Positions 1 through 11,129 of a stretch of 64,000 bases of DNA are shown here, one piece after another. Source of the DNA: Undaria pinnatifida (taxonomy: Eukaryota; Sar; Phaeophyceae; Laminariales; Alariaceae); NCBI GenBank assembly GCA_012845835.1, contig JABAKD010000004.1:12463022-12527021 (forward strand), written 5' to 3'. A model generated the notes under the pieces. It was not told the DNA's origin, ran no database searches, and was given only the letters and a program-made list of their open reading frames with translations. How positions within the stretch are numbered: the first letter of the stretch is position 1; each line of letters starts with the position of its first letter. A program made the position numbers and the translations under genes.

Positions 1-99
1 GCTCCGAGCCACAAGGAAGGGTACAACATCCCGAGGAACCTCAAGACGTCTTCCCAGACGCTTCCTCGGCTCGTTGCCCGTTGCTTTTATCCGAGAGAA

Positions 100-121
100 G
101 TGCGAGGGCGCGCCCTCGCAC
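100..121. other. 22-bp perfect palindrome
   Basis: The 22 bases from 100 to 121 are a perfect inverted repeat centred on GGCGCGCC. It lies just upstream of the gypsy gag remnant, in what would be the leader or LTR end of that element. A hairpin or a binding-site role is possible, but nothing in the sequence decides between them. Confidence 0.6.
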
Positions 122-358
122 ACCTCTCACTCTTCCTTCTGTCCCCATCTTAACCTGAGATTCTGTCTCTTTGTCGAGCACTTATTTTCGTCCGCTGATC
201 GTCAACACCGCCCATATTCTGCGACCGTTGCCTGAGAGGGACGCTTGTATACACAACGTTGGAGATTCACACCTCCCCGCGGTGTTCTCGAGAACCAACC
301 CTTATTGGCGTTCAGACGGCAGTCTTTTGATTGAGCCTTTCTCGAGTTCATCTCAGTC

Positions 359-1977
359 ATGTCCGACAACTACGGAGGAAATGTGGACAACCGGGACCGA
401 CAGCCTGCTCCCCCTGCCGACGGAACTGTGGTCACCACCAATGGTGCCGCTGGTGACAACACCGCCGACTCCGCTGAGCCTGATGGCGACGGCACGGCGC
501 TGCCGCAACCAGCGACGGCGCTGCCGCCGAGGCGACCGCGGACGGATCTTCCCCCGCAAGCGCCATGGACGTGGTTGGCCACAACCATGTAGGTGCTTCC
601 GGCTTCCACCAGACGAACATCACTCCGCTTCTTTCCGGTCATTCTAACATAGACTCCACCGTCAACATACTTCAATCCATTGTCAACAAGGACATCGCCA
701 AGCTGGACTCTGGCGAGATTGCGGAGCTGTCACCGCAAACAATGGAACTGATGAGCCGTCTGGTAAGCTTAGCTAGCTCCCAGTCTACGTCGTCGTCTCC
801 TACCGCTTCTGTACAGCAGCAGGAGACCTCCGCCCCGTCACTTGCGCAGGCATTCGCTCAAGTTTCGTCGCCTAAGTCTAAGTGTGCAGTCATCACGCCA
901 CAGGACGTCAAGGAGGTTCCGCGTCTTACCGGCTCCGCTGAAGTCGATGTTATTTCGGTAATTCAGCAGTACCGTCTCGTCCGCAGTTTTCGGGTCAAAG
1001 CAGGAATATCTACCGGTGTGTCTGATGTTGAGTTAGTTAAACTCTCCGACGAGGTTGCATTCTAGCACATATCAATCATCTGAGATGGACCAGTTCTCAC
1101 GCTGTACCAGCACATAACGGACGGCAGTCTCAACTGGCACAATCCTGCTGTATCCACAGAAGTCACTGACGTGCACCGGCTTCGCACACTACGCCAAAGA
1201 ACTGGTCGGAGCTGAAAACTGCCCTGCTCGATTGTCTCATACCCTCTAACTCCGTAGAGGACTCTGCCTTCTTCTCGTCGACTTCAAAATGGACCCTGGT
1301 GAATCCGTCGCATCGCATGCCCTCCGCTTTCAATCGGAGTGTACTCATTGTGAAGCGTGCGTCCAGCGTGTAACCCCGGGGCGTTCCCCGTACGCTGCTT
1401 TGTCCGTCGTACTATTCCGCAACGATGTAGTACCGGGGATCAGGCTTCTTGCTAGTCAAGAACAAAACCCCGAGACATTGTCTGAAGCTGTTTCTCAGCT
1501 CCGTTGCCTTGAGGCCGCGAACCTCACTGGCTCTAACACTGGTCGCACCAATGTTCACGTCAGTGCCATGTCGTTCATTACCGTCCCGAACCGGACCGCT
1601 ATCACCCAGCAGTACGATGCAATCTCGCTGCGGGCTGCTTCCAGCAGTGCAGGCTCCAGCTCCGGGGGTTCCGGCTCAAGAGGATCTGGCTCGGGCGGGC
1701 CCAAGGGCAAGTACTAAAAGGGCAAGTTCCCCAAGGGCGACCAGTCCCCGAAGGGAGTCCGGACTGACAAGGGGCGTCCCAAGTGCACGCACACCCGACG
1801 TGCAAGAGAAAGGTGGACGGCTGGCTCGAGGAGTGCTGGACGCTGCGGCGCGAGGAGCGTGACGCACGCAGGACGCGCGCGACCAGCAAGCGCAACAAGA
1901 GCGGCGGCGGTGGCAACGGCGGAGGTAAGCGCTCCAAGAAGCCCCCCGCCCCCGACGACGAAGACGACGACAACTAG
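359..1977 (+). pseudogene. Gypsy gag (frameshifted)
   Basis: The capsid-like reading frame is spread over at least three segments: 359-592 (Ala/Pro/Thr-rich N-terminus), 565-1065 and 1289-1717. The stretch around 1200-1330 has the feel of a retrotransposon gag domain (a W-S-E-L-K motif followed by the aromatic FFSSTS and then DPGESVASHALRFQ). The C-terminus becomes Gly/Ser-rich, and a Lys/Arg-rich then acidic tail reads at 1783-1977 (ends DDEDDDN). No CCHC zinc knuckle is visible. Frame changes near 580 and between 1065 and 1200 mean no single protein is made. Gag would form the virus-like particle of the element. Confidence 0.6.
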
Positions 1978-2010
1978 GGGTGCCCTGCTGATGTAGCGCT
2001 TGAAACAGTG

Positions 2011-2162
2011 GGATCGACTTCTGGTGTAGCCAGGAAAGGCGTGAAGAGGAAACTCTCCACGTCGTCGGTATCTATTTTTGCCCCTGGGATCGACTTCTGG
2101 TGTAGCCAGGAAAGGCGTGAAGAGGAAACTCTCCACGTCGTCGGTAGCTATTTTTGCCCCTG
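2011..2162. repeat. 76-bp tandem duplication in gypsy
   Basis: Two adjacent copies (2011-2086 and 2087-2162) of a 76-bp sequence starting GGATCGACTTCTGGTGTAGC differ at essentially one base. 76 is not a multiple of three, so the duplication shifts any reading frame crossing it. It lies between the gag and protease segments. Confidence 0.9.
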
Positions 2163-2644
2163 AGTTTGTCGTCCCCCGTGTCCTCGTCCGTAATCGCAGC
2201 TATGTCGTGCCTAGGCGCCGTGCCCGTCCTCACAGTACAGCAAATAAGCTTTTTCGTGTTGCAAGTGTGTCTGAATTACGTGTCGCCCCCCCCCACGGGC
2301 TGAATTAGAGGAGGTTGAAAGTCAGCGTTCATCCCGCGAGCGAAGCTTGAGTTGTGATAATGGTGTCCCTGATTCCCAAGTTACTGTATCCGCATCCCCG
2401 AGTGCGAGTCAAGGTGTGCGTTCAAGTAGATGTACAGCGCCTGCGCGCTTGGGTGTACGTTCTCGGAATGCGAAAGGGAAAAGTTCCCCCGAAAGAAAAC
2501 ATAATTCAGACCAGGTGTGGTACAACTCAAGGCTGGCGCACAAAACCATCGACGTTTCTTTGTCTTTTTCGTCTCGACGAGTCTGAATCGCCGGCTCTGT
2601 CGACGACGTCCTCGTGAATACCATCGCGGTGGACACGGCTACCG

Positions 2645-3459
2645 TTGTGCCGGTTGTCTCTGGTACGGTCTCATCCCACCCTGCGAGGTATTCCTCTTAA
2701 TCCCGCCCCCCTGGCCGATGTTGCGCTCCGCGCTGCAAATGGCGAGCCAATCAATGTCGTAGGGTTTATTGATTTTCTTTTAACCCTCAGCGAGCTCACC
2801 CGTACGGTGACTGCGATGGTCGTCCCCTCTTCGGGCTCCGATCTTATGCTCCTCGACAATAGTGTCATGTCCGACTTTGGAGCGCGCCTAGATTGGGAAA
2901 ATCAAACTTTGTCATTTTTGTCTACTGGTTCAACGATACCAGCTGTCCATCGCATTCGCGACTTCGTCCCGTCGTTCAGTAGCAACAATCTTTCGCCGGC
3001 GAACCACACTCAAAACATGTCGGTGGCCGCTGTACATCACGATGCTGATGCCATTCCTGTCTCTCTGTGCGAGAGAGTCAACCTCAAACCGGAATCGGAA
3101 AAATACTTGCTGTTGCCTACACTGATTGTCTACCGCCAGAAGACTGCACTGTTGTTGTCGAACCTCGCATTTTAACCGAGCAGGATTTTTCCGACGACGC
3201 AACACTCGAACATTCCAAGAACATTCTCGTCGCTCGAACTTTGGCTACGTGGAGTGCTTTTGATGGCTCTGGTGTCGTACAAAAATGCAACCCATTTGGT
3301 GGTGGTGTCTGCCTTTTACCAGGCTTGCATCTTGGCAATTCGTACACGACGTCTGTTGTCACCCCTGATCAAATAAATATCAACGCCGTCGAGAACACCC
3401 CCGTCTTCGACGAGGATATCCGCCGCGCCAGGTCTGACTTTAGAAGGTCCTCTGTCTGA
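2645..3459 (+). pseudogene. Gypsy protease and pol linker (degenerate)
   Basis: The segment 2645-3175 carries a retropepsin-like C-terminal half: ALRAANGEPINVVG, then a hydrophobic strand and SDLMLLDNSVMSDFGARLDW, which matches the flap and Ile/Leu-Gly-Asp-like region of gypsy proteases. The catalytic DTG/DSG triad upstream (about 2600-2640) is not intact. From 3067 to 3459 the frame changes and continues with a linker that leads toward the reverse transcriptase (ends ENTPVFDEDIRRARSDFRR). Frame changes occur near 3100 and a stop closes the frame at 3459. The normal role would be processing the gag-pol polyprotein. Confidence 0.55.
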
Positions 3460-3549
3460 AGAATTCGAGGCAGTTCCACGTTTACCGAGGAGCAGAAGGA
3501 TGCTGTCCTCAAATTATGCGCTAAGTATCGTACCTTTTTCTCTCTGTCA

Positions 3550-4450
3550 ATGCGTGAATTCGGACGTTGTACAATCGCCGAAGCGACGCTCCCCGTGCCG
3601 GAAGGCACCCGTCCTGTCGATCGCCCTCCATACCGTCCCAACCCCCCCATCTCTGCCGTAATTGACAAATGTGCCAACGAGATGTTGGAATGGGGAATAA
3701 TTGAGGAACGGCCAAATCCGTGGGGTAGCCCTTGTACTATCGTCGCCAAGAGCAACGGCAGCCCCCACTTCTGTGTTGCTTATCGCCATACTCTCAACCG
3801 CCTCATCATCCGCAAGAGCTGGCCCATGCCCAACCTGGAGTCCTGCCTGGATGCCGTCGGAGACACCGTCTTCTGTTCAGTCGCCAACATCCTCAGCGCA
3901 TTCTGGCAGCTACCTGTGGCCGAGGGGCACGTCAACCGCACCGCCTTCGTGACACCGAGAGGCAAGTACTGCTTTAAGCGCATGCCTTTTTGGAGCAGCG
4001 AATGCACCGTGGCTGTTTCAACACGTCATGTCTTTAGCTCTAGGCCACATTGGCTGTCCTCTCTTACATGGGCGATCTAAGTTGTATTATTCACACGTTC
4101 GAAAGCCACCTCGTCTCTCTCGAGAAAATGTCCGCAGCGTTGCATGTTGCAGGCTTGACATTCAAAACCGTCCAAAGTTCAATTTGGGCAAAACGAAGTC
4201 GACTATCTTGGTCATGTCATTTCCGCGAAAGGTATTTCCGTCAGTACCGACCTCATCAAAGCCATTCACGACCTGCCCACGATAAAATCCATTACAGACT
4301 TCCGTTGTGTTCTGGGTATGGCGAATTTCGTCCGTCGGTTTGTCAAAGATTGTTTTGAACTCACGGGACCGCTTGTTACGCTGTATAGTAAAGTATGCTT
4401 CAGCCATGCGAAGGAGGATGTATGCTATCTCGCTTTACCGTCGCGGTCTG
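3550..4450 (+). pseudogene. Gypsy reverse transcriptase, YMGD in place of YxDD
   Basis: The frame 3550-4080 shows standard Ty3/gypsy RT landmarks in order: VDRPPYRPNP, EMLEWGIIEERPNPWGSP, NGSPHFCVAYR (normally VDYR), SWPMPNLESCLD, a palm-start strand VANILSAFWQLP (normally VAD), and TAFVTPRGKYCFKRMPF. The frame then breaks near 4000 and continues in the frame of 4050-4358. Here the active-site motif reads Y-M-G-D-L (4065-4079), so the first catalytic Asp of YxDD has become Gly. The thumb/connection region follows in further shifted frames to about 4450. With the first palm Asp also replaced by Asn, this copy cannot be catalytic. Confidence 0.85.
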
Positions 4451-5115
4451 TGTATCTGTGGCGGGAGTAGAGGACAAAAGGAGACTTTTGTCCGGTGGAG
4501 CGGGTTTCCTCGCGATCTGGCATTGTTATTTTTCGCCTTAGATTTTACCTGGTATTATTTTGGCGCGGCCCAATTGCGATAGACTAGTTGTAAGTGGGGG
4601 TATTGAGGAGATTTTCATTCATGACGATGAGTTTCCTCTTGCAATTTTTGTTGTTTTAGGTGATGGAGTTGAGTCCGTTGTTGATTCTTCACTGTCTTGT
4701 GAGCAACCCGGGACAACGGTGTTTATTTGGAATTGTCAGCATGAAAGTTACGTTTCTGTGTTGTACCGGTCCGAGCAATTGGCCTATTATGGGATACCTT
4801 CTTACATACCTGGCTGGCATATTGATGTCATACTGTGAGCTCTCACGCACGAGCTCATTTATCGACTTGCATCTACGTTGTTGGAACGTTTGGGAGGCTG
4901 ATACAATGAATTGAAACCTACCCCGCTTAGAGCTAACGAACGTAGAGCACCAGAAATACCGGAGGAAGCCACGCAAACACGACATTGACAGGTCCTGTCG
5001 ACGATGCCATGGGTCAAGTGGTTCCCGAGGGAGATGCAGGATTGTCGATGATGGAAAGAGATCTCCTTGCGAATTCTAGTGCGTCTATTCATCTCTCCTT
5101 TGGCGCGTTGGCTAG
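4451..5115 (+). other. Junction between gypsy and copia remnants
   Basis: The longest open stretch is 4560-4838 (92 residues, beginning with an alternative start, ending GWHIDVIL). It reads like protein sequence but I do not recognise it; it could be a C-terminal tail of the gypsy pol. A second frame at 4985-5437 overlaps the copia gag tail and is probably a shadow of it. Nothing else was seen. Confidence 0.3.
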
Positions 5116-5661
5116 GCACAAAACCGACATTACTCTGAAGAAACGCTATATTATGCCGGATACCCGCCTAACCTTCCCCGTCCATTTGGTATCCAGCCAC
5201 CAGTATATGAGGCTGACCCTTGCAAACGATGCGAAACCTGCAACGAGTTGGGACCCACGATTCAATTGTGCGCGTGGCGAGTGGATCCAGGATACCCATT
5301 CCACCCGCGATGCCCCCCGGACCTGCGCCACCGCTTCCGAGGCGTACCTCCCTCGCCATGCTATCAGCAGCCGTGGTCGCACCCGTACGGTCAAGCATAT
5401 GTCGCCGCCGCAGCTACCGTCTACGGCAATACTCTGATTGCCTATAGGACCAACGCCAATGCCGCCGCCACCACCGACAGCAACTACGACGACAACGGCG
5501 ACTACCTCCACGAGGAGGAGCAATGGCCACAGTCACCGGAGCAGTATAGCCAGCAGGTGGGGCCCTACTACGAGCAACAACCACAACTGCCGGCGCACTA
5601 CCAGCAGCAATTGGGGCCCTACTATAAGCAACCATTACCTCCGCCGCCGCAGTACCAGTAG
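5116..5661 (+). pseudogene. Copia gag C-terminus with Cys cluster
   Basis: A continuous frame runs from the stop at 5113-5115 to 5661. It holds a cysteine-rich cluster (CKRCETCNE, then a Cys before AWRVDPGYPFHPRC; 5221-5320) that could bind zinc in the manner of a gag nucleocapsid domain. A long Gln/Pro/Tyr-rich tail follows, with repeats of QQ-GPYY around 5560-5640. There is no upstream ATG in this frame, so the N-terminal capsid part is missing or lies in another frame. The tail continues in other frames to about 5850. Confidence 0.6.
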
Positions 5662-5809
5662 CAGATGGCGCCGTACGCTTGCAGGCACCAACTGCCACCG
5701 TCACTTTTCCAGCATCATCAGCACTCTTCAAGCCATGCCCCGTCCTCTTCCTCTTCGCCTCCTCCCGAAGCATCTTCGTTTCCTCAGGTCGCGCTGCATA
5801 TACGGATGG

Positions 5810-6310
5810 CACGGTCGATGCCACAAGGCGAGTCCAACCTTTCGTGTGATAGAGAGTAAGCATGAATGGGATAGGGCTTGCCATTCAGCCACACAGTGAC
5901 ACAGCTGCAGCGGGGCGTGGGGTAGGACCAAGATGCAGTGAGCTTTGGGTTTCCAACAACCGAGCCCGGACAATGTAACAAACGATCCTCGCAATGTTTA
6001 TGATTGGGTCGAGATTCCCCCGAGTAAGGAGGAAGTGTTGATTGGGGATGGAAAGGCAATGAGAATGCTTGGTGCAGGTAGCTTGAATGTCAAGATGCAC
6101 TCACATACTGTCTTTCATGTCAAATTGCGCGAACTATATGTCACGGAAGGTATCGGTTTCAACCTGTCTTCACTATATGATGCTCAAGCGTGTCAGATCA
6201 TTACTCTCGACAAGGATGGCGCACACCTTGTTGATGGGCGTCTAACTTTCCCGCGTGGCCTGACTGGAAAATCGTTGTTCGCGACACGCATTGATCTAAC
6301 TCTAACTTAA
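5810..6310 (+). pseudogene. Copia protease region
   Basis: The frame 5945-6310 encodes the typical copia segment upstream of integrase: DPRNVYDWVEIPPSKEEVLIGDGKAMRMLGAGS, then a ligand-strand VKLRELYVTEGIGFNLSSLYDAQ and DGRLTFPRG near the end. The preceding piece (about 5795-5850) reads AAYTDGTVDATRRVQPFV in another frame, separated by stops. The aspartic-protease catalytic triplet was not found intact. The domain would normally cleave the gag-pol polyprotein. Confidence 0.65.
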
Positions 6311-7147
6311 AGAGTTAGTGCTGTACCTGCCTTGTCTGGTGTGCCCCCCCGTTCTCTGAGTTCGGTGTGCTTGGTCTCCAACACCCCCCCCTCGCCTCGC
6401 AACCCCGCCCCCCCGTTGATGTAGATAGGACAGGGCCCTCGATGTTTGGATCTTACACCCTAACCCTAACCATAGTGCAGAGTGGTAGTGCTTACGGACA
6501 ATGGTTTCCCGCCCGTCGGTAACGACTTAGTCTCAGATAGGGCAAGGCTCTCGGGTTTCGGCTCCCACCCCCTTTCTTCATAGTGTAGGACGTGAAGTGC
6601 CTGTGGATAATAGTTTGGCGCCCATCGTTAACGACGTAGTACCTACCTGTTCAAGTTTCCCGCCTGCTGTTAGTGGTGTAGTGCCTGAGGTTTTTTGTTC
6701 CCTCCCTCCGGCTTCGGGTGAAGCACGTGTAAGGCCATTGGTGCAGTACGCCCATAAGGTGTCTACTGTGAGTCTCCCTAGAGTAGATCCAGGAAGGGTA
6801 AGGATTAGACCTCTTGTCGCTGCCGCCGGTGTGCAGGAGACAGAAATGAGCGTGTTCACGGATGGTACACTAATGGATGGTCAAGATGACACCGTGTACA
6901 CGAACTTTTTCCCGGCCCTCTTGAATGCTGCGGCATCGCAAGCTCTTTCAGAGACGGATTGGCATGAACTTCACGTTGGAAATGTAGGCATGACTGCTGC
7001 TGCCGTACTCACTCCGGGTAGGCGTCCATTTACCATTGGAAAATCCACGAAGAGTACATTAACCATCCTCCGGCCACTTGAATAAACGCTTGTTGAGGGA
7101 AACGACTCAACAACATGGTGTGATCTTGATGGGAGTGCTGCAGCCGT
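6311..7147 (+). pseudogene. Copia linker and GAG-pre-integrase region
   Basis: The first part (about 6417-6700) contains two to three imperfect copies of a ~108-bp unit (landmarks at 6471 and 6579: CATAGTG, then GTAGTGC or GAAGTGC, then a GCCCRTCG core). A frame at 6597-7085 reads through Pro/Val/Ser-rich repeats (NDVVPTCSSFPPAVSGVV). It ends in sequence leading into NKRLLRETTQQHGVILMGVL (around 7078-7140, another frame), which resembles the GAG-pre-integrase zinc region of copia elements. At 6457-6471 there is a short telomere-like CCCTAACCCTAACC. Confidence 0.5.
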
Positions 7148-8080
7148 GTGGTGGATATTTGGAGGCAAATGAGTGCAGGCTGGGGTGCCGTGAAGGACGA
7201 TATCACGCGCGGGAAATCAATGGAGACGGTGCACATCGACCTAGTGGGGCCCTACGAGGGGTCCGTGGGCGAGTCCGTCCACCTGATCATGTTCGTCGCT
7301 GGCGTCTCGAGGTGGATACGGCCATACGGAATAAGAAAGAAACCAATGACCGTTGCGTACGTGCGGAAGTTCGTCGCCGACATGAACAACATGGGGCGGC
7401 TGCACTGCTTCCGTACGGACAATGGTGGAGAATTCACCAGCCGCGATTACGTGGAGTTTTGCGACTGCGCGGTGATCCGCCGCGAGTACACGACCCCGGG
7501 TCAGCCGCAACAAAACGCGGTTTTCAGAAGCGTGATCTGGCGAGCGAAGAAGGGTGGCCATGCGGTCCGTCGCGAGATTCGGCGAGTTTTTCGGGGCATC
7601 GATCAGGCACGGATCCCCAACGTCGGCGCCAACGGTAACCGTTTGTGGCTGGAGGCTGTTACTTGGGCCGGCGGACTGCTTTAATCGACCGGCGACCAAG
7701 GCCAATACCGGGTGGTATTCGCCGGACGAGGTTCTGTTCTCGGGACTACTGGCCCTGCATGTGGTGCCTTTCTTTCGGGAGGGCATAATGCGGGTGGACC
7801 GCAGCACCAAATCCGACGTCTGATCGTTTATTTTCTGAACAACGGTCCAAACCATCCCTCATCTGCCGCAAAGGTCATCAAGACCTCGACGGGTGGTATT
7901 GGCTACACCAGCGACGTGGTGTGGACGGTCCCTCATGCGTCGGTTTCTGCCATCGCCGGCGCCGGCGCTGGCGATCGCGGGGGGATTAGTGTACGCCGCC
8001 GCGCCGGCAACGCCGGTGTTCAACATCAGCTACGTGCCGCCACTACCACTGATTCGGTCATCAAGCCCTTGTGGTTGGGC
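7148..8080 (+). pseudogene. Copia integrase, DX35E Glu replaced by Arg
   Basis: The 7148-7684 frame is a retroviral-type integrase core: VHIDLVGPYEG with the first Asp at residue 31, FRTDNGGEF with the second Asp at residue 91, then EYTTPGQPQQNAV. Exactly 35 residues after D91, where the catalytic Glu belongs, residue 127 is Arg (NAVFRSVIW). The downstream part continues in other frames: FNRPATKANTGWYSPDEV and LHVVPFFREGIMRVDRSTKSDV (7680-7823), then FLNNGPNHPSS and GYTSDVVWTVP (7835-7935). The residue change and the frameshifts make strand transfer activity impossible. Confidence 0.85.
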
Positions 8081-8110
8081 GAGGTTTGGAGGGTAGGCTA
8101 CGCCGTACCA

Positions 8111-8342
8111 CTACGCCGAAGCGATCGTGAGCGATGGAGAGCGGGGATCGCCAGACCATCATCAGCCTCGGGCAGACAGGGTCTGGAATATTTATATTTG
8201 GTTTCGGTTTTGGTTTCAGTGGCGTCTCTTGAAGAGATCACTTACGTACATCATACGCATCTGTGGTGGCAGCTTTTACTTGTAGTAGTGGCCGATAATT
8301 TGGTTGTTGCTGACTATTAGTATATGGAGAACGACATGTATA
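8111..8342. other. No gene recognised
   Basis: The copia coding signal fades into sequence with short frames only. I see no LTR, terminator or gene here. Confidence 0.4.
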
Positions 8343-8576
8343 TTCCACAGCTATCAGATTTGTCCCCCCCCAAAACGGGTTTTACAGTTTCCGCGTACAT
8401 ATTGATTAACATCACCCTGTTGACCCTGGTACAGATACGCTGTAGTTCCAAGGGGAGTCGCCGACCTGTATCCTCAATGAGGACACACACCCGGTAATAC
8501 GCGCGATCGGAGTATCTTACACAGCTTGCAAAAATAAGTTTCGACCAAATCTTCGATCTCACAGCTGGAGTGTATA
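8343..8576 (-). repeat. MITE-like dispersed repeat, copy A
   Basis: This ~230-bp sequence has related ends facing inward: CCACAGCTATCAGAT at the left and ATCTCACAGCTGG at the right. Between them are conserved blocks such as GGGGAGTCGCCGACC and CGCGATCGGAGTAT. At least three further long copies and several fragments occur in this window (about 10.1, 36.0-36.5 and 49.9 kb). It carries no coding capacity, which fits a short non-autonomous DNA element or a solo repeat. Confidence 0.65.
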
Positions 8577-9397
8577 CATTTTTTTCAATATATACGCAGC
8601 AGTAGTGAATTAGGCTATCATGTATTGTCAGCTTAGACCCTCCCCGCCATTCACTTAGACCTCCCCGGCATTCGTGTGTGAGTGAGTAAGTGTCCGTGGT
8701 GTGATATGTCAATGATGGCCTACTGTCTGTTCACGCTAGCTATTAATAACACACTGACTGATGCTGTCGACGCCGCGGTAGTCTATCATCTGTACCGCTG
8801 GAGTTTGCTGTGCATGATACGTGTACACTTGACTGCTCGGTCGCCGATATAAGATGTTCATGTTGTGGCAGCTTACGTGCATTTCAGTTCTATAGGTTAT
8901 TTACATGCCTTGTACGTGTTGACTAATATTTGTTTTACGAATCAACAAACACATGAGGTTGATTTGAATTTTGGTTGTTTTATATAAATATTTCAAGGGC
9001 GTCAGCCGTTAATTCGACGAATTTTGGGTCAATACTCATCTATGCAAGCTGCGCTGTTGGTGCTTGTAATATACTATGTGGGTGAGATTTTTCTGTGGAC
9101 TATTATTTTGGCTTTTTTATTAATGTCACGACTGACTGTCGTATTTGACCATAATTAAGTGGTCGTTGGGTCGTGGTGAAATTATGACAAAATAAAGTGA
9201 TAATTGATTGATTAATCATGGTTATATAATTATATATAGGAGACGTTTTTAGGCAGAGGTACGATAGTCTATTGTTCGAACGTTTGGTTTCGTTTGTCAC
9301 GATCAAGACATGTATAATGTGCTGCTCTTGCCATTGAGCGTCAAACGTCAAGCATTGAGCAGCAGATGGATGGAAATAACGAAGGAAAATGTAAAAA
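8577..9397. other. AT-rich intergenic sequence
   Basis: No recognisable coding sequence, structured RNA or tandem array was found. The stretch around 8940-9240 is notably AT-rich. Confidence 0.4.
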
Positions 9398-9555
9398 AGT
9401 ACTTCAGCCGCGAGATCAACAACAAAACGACTTTGATCAAAACTCAGCTTAACTTTGCAAGCTGCGTGTGATACTTCGATCCCGCGTGTTACGGGGCATG
9501 TACATCCTGGTGAAGGATACAGGTCGATGACTCCCCTGCTAATGCCAGGGTCAGC
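9398..9555 (+). repeat. MITE-like repeat fragment, copy F
   Basis: It matches one end and the centre of the repeat seen at 8343-8576, in the opposite orientation: CAGCCGCGAGATCAA, then TTTGCAAGCTGCGTGTGATAC and GTCGATGACTCCCCT. The distal part is missing or diverged. A neighbouring ~25-bp motif GGATGGAAATAACGAAG at 9368 recurs in variant form near 10570. Confidence 0.5.
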
Positions 9556-10112
9556 AGGACCAAGACGTTCGGCCTTGTTTAGCGCACGGAACCTGTATAA
9601 TCCGCATTGAGGGGGACAGAACCAGACGTCTGTGGAATTCAGTAAGTATGAAAAAAGAAAATGGTGTGAGTTAGCTTTAGGAGTTGGCTGTACTTGTGTC
9701 TACCGGGTTCGCACGCAAGTTCCTGTGCACTCCCTTCATATGTGGCAGGCCAGCGGAGGTCCAGCCTACACCTGTGTACTCGGGCTGTTAGTACCGTCGA
9801 GTCATGATGCAACATGCGGTGGACCTCGATCGCTACTGCTCCGAAATGATCTCTCTATGCTCTTGTTGATGTTATGAAAAAGCACACTCACACACCGGTA
9901 TTGATCGAATGAAGACCGGCGAGTAAGACCTAGTGTTTTGCATCAGGGCATAGGGTGATGGACACTTGATCCTACAGCTCTTCAAGCGCCCATCTCACAC
10001 ACTACCAGGGAATACATGAACGAACTAACTAACTAAACAGTGGATCCAAAACGCCAAACGCCACACCCCTGTGCTCCCTACAGACGAAACCTCTTGTGCT
10101 AACACATAACGA
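9556..10112. other. No gene recognised
   Basis: The only open stretch is 9632-9877 (81 residues), without similarity I can name. No repeat structure is evident. Confidence 0.3.
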
Positions 10113-10318
10113 ACGGGTTTTACAGTTTCCGCGCACAGACTGACTAACATCACCCTGTTGACCCTGATAGCTACACTGTAGTTGCAAGGGGAGTCGCCGA
10201 TCTATGTCCTTAACGAGGACACACAACCCGTAATACGCGCGATCGGAGTATCACACACAGCTTGCAAAGATGAGTTTTGACAAAATCTTCGATCTCACAG
10301 CTGGAATGTATTTTTATT
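10113..10318 (-). repeat. MITE-like repeat, copy B
   Basis: It aligns with copy A from the CGGGTTTTACAGTTTCCGC block to the right end CTCACAGCTGGAATGTAT. The first ~30 bases (the CCACAGCT end) are missing, so it is 5' truncated with respect to copy A. Confidence 0.65.
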
Positions 10319-11129
10319 TTTATAATAATGATCGAAGGTGCGTGGCGCCTCGCTCGTAGCCGATTGCGTTTGCTACTTCAGAGCGTCTTCATGGTGATGT
10401 CCGACAGGAGCACCTGTAACAAACAAAAAAATAGCCCACCTGAAAATGCGTTGGGGAAAGTCGGAATTTCATGTCGTAATAGTAATGTCGTGACAAGCAC
10501 CGCACGGCGTCCTCCACAAGTTGAGATTATGTTGTCTCCCTTGTCGTAGTTCTCTTTGAGCAGCACACGGACGGAAATAACGAAGTAATATACAATGCGA
10601 ACGCTTTATCATGGGTTGTTTCTTGTCATAGGTCATTCAGCTACCTTGACCTCCCCAATGGTTTCTGCTCTTGCGAGCAAGAAGATACTCACCGTTTCTG
10701 CGCAGGCCATGGTACGTATTCTTATTTGAACTGTGTGACCCAGGCTGCTTGATCATCAAGGCACACGGTTGTTCGGCGCATGGCCATGGCCATGCTCATG
10801 AAGCGGGACGGGTGGAAAGCATATCGATGAACCGCATTGCCGGGTGCGGGCTAACTCACGGCGACAAAAGTCACGATACCCGGAGCGCCATCGGGTGGGG
10901 AGGAGAGACAAATAAAGGTAGAGAAGTAAAATGAAGTACCGGATTGACAGAGGGGGGATTCCCCTTTACCATATTGTGGTGTACGGGACCCCAAAGTCAC
11001 GTTCACACACCAATATATATTTATTTCTTCGTATATGTTATTTTTTTATCTTCCGGCGGATTGGGAAAAATAAAGCTTAAGCTCACCACACTTCCACGTA
11101 TTTTAGTACGCGTCGTGTGTCGATTAAAC
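10319..11129. other. No gene recognised
   Basis: Frames at 10277-10549 and 10671-10934 have no recognisable domains. On the minus strand GTGAGTATCTTC at 10678-10690 would be a good 5' splice site, but no supporting exon was found. Confidence 0.3.

Larger units (their letters stand above)
171..4450 (+). mobile_element. Ty3/gypsy LTR retrotransposon remnant
   Basis: Gag-like, retropepsin-like and reverse-transcriptase segments follow each other on the plus strand in Ty3/gypsy order, spread over shifting frames. RNase H and integrase domains were not recognised downstream of 4450. No LTR pair could be defined: the 5' part lies at the window edge and no direct repeat of the first 350 bases was found downstream. 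The element is a decayed, probably truncated copy. Confidence 0.75.
5116..8110 (+). mobile_element. Ty1/copia element remnant (gag-PR-IN)
   Basis: Plus-strand segments follow the copia order: gag tail, protease, GAG-pre-integrase, integrase, integrase C-terminus. Reverse transcriptase and RNase H do not follow; recognisable coding stops near 8080. No LTR pair was identified. Several frame changes and in-frame stops make it a dead copy. Confidence 0.8.

Noticed and set aside
4480-4520. Chromodomain-like FVRWSGF after the gypsy RT
   Set aside because: Only seven residues match, the frame carries no other domain landmarks, and integrase is absent.
8337-8576. TGTATA on both sides of MITE-like copy A as a target-site duplication
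   Set aside because: GTGTATT follows the same end in the other copies (10.3, 36.3 and 49.9 kb), so it belongs to the repeat.
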